From Candidatus Omnitrophota bacterium (GTDB taxonomy: Bacteria; Omnitrophota; Gorgyraeia; Velamenicoccales; JABMQK01), in the NCBI GenBank assembly GCA_028712915.1, contig JAQTPJ010000046.1:1-6722 (forward strand): 6,722 nucleotides of DNA. Reading direction: 5' to 3'. A program made the translations under genes and the position numbers. Of this stretch, positions 1-5,695 are shown piece by piece. The notes below the pieces were generated by a model, which had not been told where the DNA came from, searched no databases, and saw only the letters and a list, made by a program, of their open reading frames with translations. Position 1 is the first letter of the stretch. Each line of letters starts with the position of its first letter.

Positions 1-522
1 AGGAAAATCGACAGCATAATATTTCCCGGCATACAAGGCGGCCCTTTGATGCACGTTATTGCCGCAAAGGCTGTGGGATTAAAAGAGGCGATGAGCGAAA
101 GATTTAAAATATACCAGAAGCAGGTAATTGATAACGCAAAGGCATTGGCGCAGTCTTTGAATAAATCTGGCTACAGGATAGTCGCGGGCGGCACAGATAC
201 GCACCTTTTATTGGTCAACTTAAGCAATAAAAATATTACAGGCAAAGACGCTTCTTCCTGGCAGGATAAAGCCCGCATAACAGCTAATAAAAACCTTGTG
301 CCTTTTGACAAAGAGAGCCCTGCGGTAACCAGCGGCCTGCGTTTAGGCACGCCGGCTGTGACTACGCGCGGGATGAAAACAAAACAAATGGAGATTATAG
401 CTTCTTTAATAGACAGGGTGGTCAGCTCCGCCAATAAAGAGGCTGAAGTAAAATCAGTGGTTGGAGAAGTTGATAAGTTAACCGAAGAATTCCCGTTATA
501 CCCTCAATTATGGAAAGAATGA
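1..522 (+). CDS. glyA: Serine hydroxymethyltransferase, C-terminal part (5' end outside window)
   Basis: This PLP enzyme interconverts serine plus tetrahydrofolate with glycine plus 5,10-methylene-tetrahydrofolate in the cytosol and is the main source of one-carbon units. The reading frame is open from base 1 (agg aaa atc gac), so the gene enters from upstream; the ATG at 49 is internal. The first visible residues read as the conserved FPGIQGGP segment followed by HVIAAKAV. Further on are [14 protein letters not shown] and [15 protein letters not shown]. The Arg codon at 340-342 in SGLRLGTPA aligns with the substrate-carboxylate-binding Arg of E. coli GlyA. About 173 codons are present; the family is usually about 415 residues, so roughly 240 N-terminal residues, including the PLP-binding lysine, lie outside the window. 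The last codons overlap the start of the dCMP deaminase gene. The family call is very secure. Confidence 0.96.
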   Translation, partial: RKIDSIIFPGIQGGPLMHVIAAKAVGLKEAMSERFKIYQKQVIDNAKALAQSLNKSGYRIVAGGTDTHLLLVNLSNKNITGKDASSWQDKARITANKNLVPFDKESPAVTSGLRLGTPAVTTRGMKTKQMEIIASLIDRVVSSANKEAEVKSVVGEVDKLTEEFPLYPQLWKE

Positions 523-983
523 AAAAAAGCAAAAAAGTTAAACGCCCGAGTTGGGATAAATATTTTATAGAAACAGCCCGCCTTATTTCTACGCGTTCGA
601 CATGCCTTCGCAGAAAAGTGGGCGCGATAATCGTCAAAGATAGGCGTATTTTAGCCACAGGCTATAACGGCACGCCATCTAATGTCAGACATTGCGACGA
701 AACAGGTTGTTTGAGGGATAAGCTTAATATACCTTCCGGCGAACGCCACGAATTGTGCAGGGGTTTGCACGCAGAGCAAAATGTGCTCCTGCAGGCCGCC
801 CTTTACGGCATTTCAGTCAAAGAAAGCGTTCTTTACTGCACTAACCAGCCGTGCGTGATTTGCGCCAAGATGCTTATTAATGCCGGCATAAAAGAAATAG
901 TTGCGGCCGACGGGTATCCGGACAAAATGGCAAAAGATTTCCTGAAAGAAGCCGGAATAAATATCAGAATAATAAAGGTCTAG
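510..983 (+). CDS. comEB: dCMP deaminase (ComEB-like zinc deaminase)
   Basis: Deaminates dCMP to dUMP, the substrate of thymidylate synthase, in the cytosol. It belongs to the zinc-dependent cytidine/deoxycytidylate deaminase fold. Visible motifs (numbered from the ATG at 510) are [10 protein letters not shown] near residue 49, GCLRD at 67-71, the zinc and proton-shuttle motif H87-A-E89, and the second zinc motif P114-C115-V-I-C118. The stretch [16 protein letters not shown], with its extra conserved Cys and His, is characteristic of dCMP deaminases rather than tRNA adenosine deaminases. At 157 residues the length is normal. The start is uncertain: ATG 510 has no Shine-Dalgarno, whereas ATG 519 (MKKSKK) forms an ATGA overlap with the glyA stop but its purine run at 512-518 is very close. 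Either way translation is probably coupled to glyA. The name comEB is used in the family sense; nothing here implies competence. Confidence 0.93.
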   Translation: MERMKKSKKVKRPSWDKYFIETARLISTRSTCLRRKVGAIIVKDRRILATGYNGTPSNVRHCDETGCLRDKLNIPSGERHELCRGLHAEQNVLLQAALYGISVKESVLYCTNQPCVICAKMLINAGIKEIVAADGYPDKMAKDFLKEAGINIRIIKV

Positions 984-989
984 CAGGTT

Positions 990-1448
990 ATGAAATGTCC
1001 TTCATGCGGTTATAAAAATGATAAAGTTGTAGATTCGCGTCTGTCGGGCGATGGCAAATCTATCCGCAGGCGGCGTGAGTGCTTAAAGTGCAAAAGGCGC
1101 TATACGACTCACGAGTATATGGAAGGGATTTCTCTGCTGGTGAAAAAGAAAGACGGCCGCTGTGAGCAATTCGACAGGCAGAAAATCCTCTCAGGGATTA
1201 TAAAGGCCTGCGAAAAGAGGCCTGTCAGCCTGGAGAAAATGGAGGCGGTGGCCACGTCTGTAGAGCGCCTCATATATAAAAAATACGAGAAGGAAATTAA
1301 ATCTTTCGATATCGGCGAGATAGTCATGGCAAAACTTGCCGAACTAGATGATGTCGCTTATGTCAGGTTTGCCTCGGTATACAGGCAGTTTAAAGACGTA
1401 AAACAATTTATGGAAGAATTAAAAGGGATGCTGCAGAGGGATAAGTAG
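990..1448 (+). CDS. nrdR: Transcriptional repressor NrdR
   Basis: NrdR is a (d)ATP-sensing repressor that binds NrdR boxes upstream of ribonucleotide reductase genes. The N-terminus is the canonical MKCPSCG, giving a zinc ribbon with C3/C6 and C31/C34. Between them lies the VVDSR...IRRRREC segment typical of the family, and after it RRYTTHEY. Residues of about 49-139 form the ATP-cone domain, from the VKKKDG/QFDRQKI segment through DIGEIVMAKL to DVAYVRFASVYRQF. At 152 residues the length is standard. The start is fixed by the MKCPxC opening; only a weak AGG lies ahead of it, and the gap from the dCMP deaminase stop is 6 bases. No NrdR-box pair stood out by eye in this window, so its targets, the nrd genes, are presumably elsewhere. 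Co-location with dCMP deaminase and glyA fits a role in deoxynucleotide balance. Confidence 0.96.
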   Translation: MKCPSCGYKNDKVVDSRLSGDGKSIRRRRECLKCKRRYTTHEYMEGISLLVKKKDGRCEQFDRQKILSGIIKACEKRPVSLEKMEAVATSVERLIYKKYEKEIKSFDIGEIVMAKLAELDDVAYVRFASVYRQFKDVKQFMEELKGMLQRDK

Positions 1449-1457
1449 GGAAATGTT

Positions 1458-1871
1458 ATGGTAGAGGTAGAATTAAATAAAATTATCATCGATGAGAAGA
1501 GGCAGGAGCAGGTAATCGTCTTAAAGGAAAAAAACGGCTCCCGTATGCTTCCTATTGTAATCGGGCTTCTTGAGGCTATCGCCATAAAGATGGAGATAGG
1601 CGGGACAACTCCGCCGCGGCCGCTGACGCACGATTTGCTTAAGAATTTAATTGAAGGATTAAAGGCAAGAGTGGATAAGATCGTAGTGGATAAAATAACG
1701 GACAACACTTTTCACGCAAAGATAGTTTTAATTACAAAAGACAAAGAGGTAAGAATCATAGACGCCCGCCCTTCAGACAGCATCGCTTTGGCGGTTAGGA
1801 CGAAATCCCCTATTTTTGTGGAAGAAGAAGTCCTGAAGAATTCCGAAATGTTTAGCCCTCCGCAGCAATGA
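1458..1871 (+). CDS. Bifunctional nuclease family protein (BFN / DUF151)
   Basis: A compact single-domain member of the BFN (DUF151) family. Characterised plant relatives have been reported to cleave both RNA and DNA; the bacterial role is poorly defined. The protein shows the two family hallmarks. The first is LPIVIGLLEAIAI (about residues 31-43) leading to PRPLTHDLL at 53-61. The second is IDARPSDSIALAVR at 101-114, followed by SPIFVEEEVL. At 137 residues it consists of the BFN domain and a short tail, without the UvrB/UvrC-like C-terminal extension some relatives carry. A Shine-Dalgarno-like AGGGA at 1447-1451 lies 6 bases before the ATG. The gap after nrdR is 9 bases, and the stop overlaps the next start as ATGA. 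The family call is firm; the actual substrate is unknown. Confidence 0.92.
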   Translation: MVEVELNKIIIDEKRQEQVIVLKEKNGSRMLPIVIGLLEAIAIKMEIGGTTPPRPLTHDLLKNLIEGLKARVDKIVVDKITDNTFHAKIVLITKDKEVRIIDARPSDSIALAVRTKSPIFVEEEVLKNSEMFSPPQQ

Positions 1872-2344
1872 TCTTAGGGATAATTTCAGATAGCCACGAT
1901 AATCTTCCCAAGCTGAAGAAAGCAATAGCCTTATTTAACAAGAAAAACACAAGCTTGGTTTTGCATGCCGGAGATTATGTCGCGCCTTTCGCCGTGAACA
2001 TGATAGAGGATAATTTGAAGTGTGAATATGCGGGCGTTTTCGGGAATAATGACGGAGAAAAAGAAGGCCTTACAGATAAATCAAAAGGAAAAATAAAGAG
2101 CCATAGGTTAGAACTGGAAAAGTTCGGCAGGAAAATATTGTTGATTCACGATATCTCCGACAGAGAGATAGATTTTTCAAAATATGACATAGTAATTTAC
2201 GGCCACAGCCACAAACCCAGTATGGAGAAACGCAATAATTGCTGGGTTATTAATCCCGGGGAATGCGGCGGCTGGCTGAGCGGAAAGTCCAGCGTTGTTA
2301 CTTTGGATTTAATAAGCGATACGGCAAAGCTTCATATCCTCTAA
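1868..2344 (+). CDS. Metallophosphoesterase, YfcE/MJ0936 family
   Basis: A small binuclear-metal phosphodiesterase of the calcineurin-like superfamily. Characterised homologues (E. coli YfcE, Methanocaldococcus MJ0936) hydrolyse model phosphodiesters in vitro, with physiological substrates uncertain. All metal ligands are visible in order: D8 and H10 in SDSHDN, D36 in HAGDYV, N60 in FGNND, H94 in LLIHD, and H113/H115 in YGHSH. The segment INPGECGGWLSG at about 128-139 is the family's conserved NPG turn, here with a glycine-rich extension resembling archaeal-type members. At 158 residues the length is normal. The ATG overlaps the BFN stop (ATGA at 1868-1871) and has no Shine-Dalgarno, so translation probably depends on re-initiation after the nuclease gene. 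There is no signal peptide; the protein is cytosolic. Confidence 0.92.
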   Translation: MILGIISDSHDNLPKLKKAIALFNKKNTSLVLHAGDYVAPFAVNMIEDNLKCEYAGVFGNNDGEKEGLTDKSKGKIKSHRLELEKFGRKILLIHDISDREIDFSKYDIVIYGHSHKPSMEKRNNCWVINPGECGGWLSGKSSVVTLDLISDTAKLHIL

Positions 2345-2354
2345 AGCAGGTTGT

Positions 2355-3782
2355 ATGAAATATCTTGAGGAAATACTAAAGGAAAAATTCGTCTTGCGGA
2401 TTATCTCTTTAAGTAAGAAGAGGAAAAGCCAGCTTTACCTTGTGGGCGGTTTTTTGCGGGATGCTATAGTTGATAGAAAAAAAGAAAAGCTGGATTTGGA
2501 TTTTGCTGTAGATAAAGACGCGATTGGCCTGGCAAGGGCGTTTGCCAGAGAAACCAAAAGCGGCTTCGTTGTTTTGGACAAAGAGCACGGCTGCGCCAGG
2601 GTAATCTACAAAGGCTATACATTGGATTTTACCGATTTCCGCGGCAGGGATTTAAAAGACGACCTTCTGCACCGCGATTTTACGATTAATACCCTGGCAT
2701 TAAAATTGCCGTCGGGTAAAGATATATATAAGTCGCTCATTGATTATTACGGCGCGCTGGGCGATTTAAAGGAAGGCGTAATAAAGATTACTTCTTTGAA
2801 GTCATTCCAGGAGGATTATTTAAGGATACTGCGCGTTTTCAGTTTATCCGCCATATTAAAGTTCAAGATAGAAAATAAGACGCTGGCGTTGGCAAAGAAA
2901 TCCAGAAGGAAAATAATGGATGTTTCCGGAGAACGCGTGCGCGATGAATTATTCAAGATTTTAGGCACCCAGGAGGCTGTGAAATATATCAGGCTGCTGG
3001 ATGCCAACGGTATCTTGTCTTGTGTTATACCGCAGATAGAATTGATGCGCAGCATAAAACAGGGAGCATATCATCATTTGGATGTCTGGGAACATTCCTT
3101 GGAAACTTTAAAGCAGCTTGAAAATTTATTTAAAGAGGTAAAGTCGGATAAGGAATTAAATTCGTATTTGGATGAGCATATTTCCGGAGAAAGAAAGAGG
3201 AAGCAGTTGATAAAATTGGTCTGCCTTTTGCATGACATAGGAAAACCCAAAGCGCTTCGTATAAAAGAAGGAAAGACTCATTTTTACGGCCATGAAAGGA
3301 TAGGTAAGGAAATAGCCAAGGCAATTTCAGACAGGCTGAAACTTTCCACAAAAGAGAAATTCGCCATAGATACGATGATTTTCTGGCATCTTCGGCCGGG
3401 CTACCTGGCGGATAACAAGAATGTTACCAAGCGGGCAAAATTCAGGTATTTTCGCGACAGCGGCAGCGAGGCGCTGAGCATACTTTTGTTATCTATATCA
3501 GACCAGAGGGCTACGCGCGGGCCGTTATCCTCTTTGAAGTCGCGGATTCAGCATGAAAAAGTCGCCCTTGATTTAATCAAAGAATATTTCAGGAGACAAA
3601 AAGAAAAGAAATTTGTGCGCCTGATTAATGGCGATGATTTGATAAAGAAATTGAAGATTGTTCCCTCGCCGTTATTCAAGGAAATTTTAGAAGAGGTTGA
3701 AGAATCCCAGGCAGAGGGAAAAGTAAAGACAAAAGATGAAGCGTTGAAGCTGGCCAGGCGGATTGCTTCTAAACATAAGTAA
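2355..3782 (+). CDS. cca: Class II tRNA nucleotidyltransferase / poly(A) polymerase with HD domain
   Basis: Probably adds or repairs the 3'-CCA end of tRNAs using CTP and ATP. The nucleotidyltransferase head (about residues 25-150) shows LVGGFLRD with G31-G32, the catalytic pair D47-x-D49, DFRGRD, and R107-D108 in HRDFTIN. Then come E153-D-x-x-R157, the nucleotide-selecting motif, and SGERVRDEL at 191-199. An HD phosphohydrolase domain follows, with H247, H293-D294, H313 (GHE), H345 (FWH) and D383; such domains give E. coli Cca phosphatase and 2',3'-cyclic phosphodiesterase activity. The C-terminal tail EEVEESQAEGKVKTKDEAL resembles that of other HD-containing bacterial members. At 475 residues the size is normal for an HD-bearing form. 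The gap from the phosphoesterase gene is 10 bases, with GCAGG as a weak ribosome site. CCA-adding, partial C- or A-adding, and poly(A)-adding enzymes cannot be separated reliably by motif, so the symbol is provisional. Confidence 0.88.
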   Translation: MKYLEEILKEKFVLRIISLSKKRKSQLYLVGGFLRDAIVDRKKEKLDLDFAVDKDAIGLARAFARETKSGFVVLDKEHGCARVIYKGYTLDFTDFRGRDLKDDLLHRDFTINTLALKLPSGKDIYKSLIDYYGALGDLKEGVIKITSLKSFQEDYLRILRVFSLSAILKFKIENKTLALAKKSRRKIMDVSGERVRDELFKILGTQEAVKYIRLLDANGILSCVIPQIELMRSIKQGAYHHLDVWEHSLETLKQLENLFKEVKSDKELNSYLDEHISGERKRKQLIKLVCLLHDIGKPKALRIKEGKTHFYGHERIGKEIAKAISDRLKLSTKEKFAIDTMIFWHLRPGYLADNKNVTKRAKFRYFRDSGSEALSILLLSISDQRATRGPLSSLKSRIQHEKVALDLIKEYFRRQKEKKFVRLINGDDLIKKLKIVPSPLFKEILEEVEESQAEGKVKTKDEALKLARRIASKHK

Positions 3783-3806
3783 AATAGTCAATCGATAAGC
3801 AGCGTT

Positions 3807-4664
3807 ATGAAAATAAATAACACAGAATTAGTAGTCGCTAAGGGTAATATTGCCTGCGTAAGGGCGGATGCGGTTGTTAGTTTTGTTGACAATAAGCCTG
3901 TTAAGTCCGGCAGCGCCATCTGCGATAAGGTTCGCAACCCCCATATTAAATATATTATCTATGCTGCGGCAATGAAGAAAGGTTTAAATACCGACGAGGT
4001 AATAATCCGCAGCGCCGTTAATAATAGTTTGCAATTAGCCAAGCGCCTCAGGTTGAAATCAATTGCATTCCCCGCATTAAGTTGCAGCAGGAATGGATTC
4101 CCTGTTAAGGCAACGGCAAAAATTATGGCGCAGGAAGTATTAAGGCACGCAAAATACGACAAGTCTTCGCTTAAGAAAATATCTTTTGTTTTATATGATA
4201 AGCCAACTTACGATATTTTTAATAAAATAGTCGTAAGCTACTTGGAATATATACAGTACAAATTATCGCAGGGCCCTTTTATTACCGTAGATATAATCAT
4301 TAAGTTAAAAAATGGGGTTGTTTTAATTGAGCGCTCCAATCCTCCTTTTGGTTGGGCTATCCCGGGCGGCTTTGTCGATTACGGCGAGACGCTGGAGCAT
4401 TGCGCTAGGCGGGAGGCGAAAGAAGAAACAGGTTTGGATATCTATGATTTAAAACAAATGCATACTTATTCTCAGCCCCGCCGCGACCCGCGTTTTCATA
4501 CCGTGACTACTGTATTTACGGCAAAGGCAAAGGGCAGGCCCAGGGCAGGCGATGACGCGCAGAATATCAAAGTAGTTGCGCTAAAAGATATTTCAAAGCT
4601 CAAGCTCGCTTTTGACCATAACGACGTATTCAAAGACTATAAAAAGTTAAGGAGAGGCGAATGA
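3807..4664 (+). CDS. Macro domain - Nudix hydrolase fusion protein
   Basis: Two domains in one continuous frame. Residues 1 to about 148 resemble a macro domain (ADP-ribose binding or hydrolysis): VVAKGNIACVRADAVV matches the GDIT..ADAIV opening, IKYIIYAA the KYVIHTVG strand, and LKSIAFPALSCSRNGFP the SIAFPAISTGVYGYP strand and loop, ending in FVLYD. The NAAN and glycine-rich loop normally following ADAIV is missing. Residues of about 158-282 are a Nudix hydrolase with an intact box: G188, E194, R202-E203, E206-E207, G209. After the box, SQPRRDPR resembles the RDPR motif of archaeal-type ADP-ribose pyrophosphatases. The Nudix half may therefore cleave ADP-ribose to AMP and ribose-5-phosphate, with the macro half recruiting or sensing ligand; that pairing is inference. 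The gap after cca is 24 bases with no clear ribosome site. The stop overlaps the next start (ATGA). Confidence 0.8.
   Translation: MKINNTELVVAKGNIACVRADAVVSFVDNKPVKSGSAICDKVRNPHIKYIIYAAAMKKGLNTDEVIIRSAVNNSLQLAKRLRLKSIAFPALSCSRNGFPVKATAKIMAQEVLRHAKYDKSSLKKISFVLYDKPTYDIFNKIVVSYLEYIQYKLSQGPFITVDIIIKLKNGVVLIERSNPPFGWAIPGGFVDYGETLEHCARREAKEETGLDIYDLKQMHTYSQPRRDPRFHTVTTVFTAKAKGRPRAGDDAQNIKVVALKDISKLKLAFDHNDVFKDYKKLRRGE
4649..4654 (+). promoter_or_regulatory. Strong Shine-Dalgarno for the small membrane protein gene
   Basis: AAGGAG lies six bases before the ATG at 4661, inside the last codons of the macro-Nudix gene. It is the clearest ribosome site in the window and supports the 82-residue ORF as a real, independently initiated gene. 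Confidence 0.8.
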
Positions 4665-4909
4665 TAAAAATAATAGGGATCATTGCTGCTATCGTATTGC
4701 CTTTCTGGAATATACCTTTGATTGCCAGGATTGAGAAAAGAAAATCATCCAAAGACATCAGCCTGTATTGGGTATTCGGGGTATGGATTTGTTTTATCCT
4801 GATGCTGCCGTCTGCCCTGGTCTCGACGGACATTGTCTTTAAATTATTCAGCATCGTCAATATTATATTATTTAGTCTGGTTGCGGTAGAAACCATAAGA
4901 TACAGGTAG
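4661..4909 (+). CDS. Small three-helix membrane protein, SemiSWEET / PQ-loop-like
   Basis: An 82-residue hydrophobic protein with three predicted membrane segments, at about residues 3-20, 36-54 and 60-78. Between the first two lies PLIARIEKRKSSKDISLYW. This resembles the PQ-loop/SemiSWEET pattern of a proline in helix 1, a short loop with Lys and KS, then IS and the second helix. Bacterial SemiSWEETs are about 85-95 residues with three helices and dimerise to carry sugars, so size and topology fit. The proline-glutamine pair itself is absent (PFWNIPL instead), so transport and substrate are unproven. The positively charged loop between helices 1 and 2 would be cytosolic by the positive-inside rule. 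A strong Shine-Dalgarno and ATGA overlap with the upstream gene support expression. It could instead be another small integral membrane protein of unknown role. Confidence 0.7.
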   Translation: MIKIIGIIAAIVLPFWNIPLIARIEKRKSSKDISLYWVFGVWICFILMLPSALVSTDIVFKLFSIVNIILFSLVAVETIRYR

Positions 4910-4912
4910 GAG
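4908..4912 (+). promoter_or_regulatory. Shine-Dalgarno of the SAM hydrolase gene
   Basis: AGGAG sits five bases before the ATG at 4918 and overlaps the TAG stop of the preceding small gene, which fixes the SAM hydrolase start and suggests close translational linkage. Confidence 0.75.
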
Positions 4913-4917
4913 TTGTT

Positions 4918-5694
4918 ATGCACATAATTACTTTAATGACCGATTTTGGTTTTAAAGATAACTTCGTAGGCGTTATGAAAGGGGTAATATTCGGGATTAA
5001 TCCCGCCGCGCGCATTGTGGATATATGCCATGAGATAGCCCCGCAGGATATTATGGGCGCAGCCATAGCGCTAAAGACTTCTTATAAATATTTCCCCAGA
5101 AATACCGTTCATATTGTAGTCATTGATCCCGGAGTAGGTTCAGGCAGGCTGCCGATTCTTATAAAGACAAAAGATTATTATTTTATCGGACCTGATAACG
5201 GGGTTTTAAGCCTGGCATTAGAAGAAGAAAAGATAGAAGGAATAATTTACCTTAATAATCACGAGTTTCATCTTACGCCTATATCCGATACTTTTCATGG
5301 CCGCGATATTTTCGCGCCTGTTGCCGCGTATTTATCCAAGGATATAAGTTATCAGCTATTCGGTAAAGGGATTAAGGATTACAAGAAAATAAAACTTCCC
5401 AAACCGAAGATAAAACCGCACTCCATAAATGCAGAGGTTATTTATATCGACAGGTTTGGAAATTTGTTTACCAATATCGGCCAGGATTTAAAAAGCAGAA
5501 TTAAGAATCCCGCCCTTAAGATAAAAGGCAGAGTGATAAAAGGAATAAAGAATAGTTACGCCTCAGCAAAACCAAATATGCCGCTTGCGGTTTGGGGTAG
5601 CAGCGGATTTTTGGAAATCGCCGTAAATTTAGGAAGCGCCAGGAATAAGCTCGGCGTAGACATCGGCGACAAAGTCGAATTGATAAATTCCTGA
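4918..5694 (+). CDS. SAM hydrolase (S-adenosyl-L-methionine hydroxide adenosyltransferase, DUF62)
   Basis: Cleaves S-adenosylmethionine with water to adenosine and methionine, as shown for archaeal DUF62 proteins; it is related to the fluorinase/chlorinase fold. The N-terminal domain shows TDFG at 8-11, the D70-PGVGS-x-R77 motif, GPDNG at 91-95, and H127 in FHGRDIFAPVAA. D70, R77 and H127 correspond to the Asp-Arg-His water-activating triad of the family. The C-terminal domain begins near residue 170 and contains IDRFGNLFTN at 177-186, the usual substrate-contacting segment. At 258 residues the length is typical, and I see no fluorinase-type extra loop, so halogenation is unlikely. The physiological purpose (SAM level control or adenosine salvage) is unknown in bacteria generally. 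It follows the small membrane gene by 8 bases and precedes the TtcA-like gene by 1 base. The protein is cytosolic, with no signal peptide. Confidence 0.93.
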   Translation: MHIITLMTDFGFKDNFVGVMKGVIFGINPAARIVDICHEIAPQDIMGAAIALKTSYKYFPRNTVHIVVIDPGVGSGRLPILIKTKDYYFIGPDNGVLSLALEEEKIEGIIYLNNHEFHLTPISDTFHGRDIFAPVAAYLSKDISYQLFGKGIKDYKKIKLPKPKIKPHSINAEVIYIDRFGNLFTNIGQDLKSRIKNPALKIKGRVIKGIKNSYASAKPNMPLAVWGSSGFLEIAVNLGSARNKLGVDIGDKVELINS

Positions 5695-5695
5695 G

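Noticed and set aside
171..658. Two overlapping minus-strand open frames opposite glyA and the dCMP deaminase gene
   Set aside because: They are shadows of clear plus-strand coding sequence, with no family resemblance or ribosome site.
1358..1708. 116-codon open frame on the minus strand, across the nrdR/BFN junction
   Set aside because: It is antisense to two well-supported genes, has low-complexity Ser/Ile/Thr-rich composition and no recognisable domain.
3783..3806. Separate promoter or operator in the 24-base gap before the macro-Nudix gene
   Set aside because: The gap has a small ATCGAT palindrome but no -35/-10 pair and no hairpin with a T-tract; it reads as an ordinary intra-operon spacer.
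4630..5066. Minus-strand open frames opposite the small membrane gene and the SAM hydrolase start
   Set aside because: The plus-strand genes here have strong ribosome sites and family motifs; the minus frames have neither.
4918..5694. Possible fluorinase or chlorinase instead of SAM hydrolase
   Set aside because: The Asp-Arg-His triad of the hydrolase family is present (D70, R77, H127), the length is that of hydrolases, and no extra halogenase-type loop is seen.
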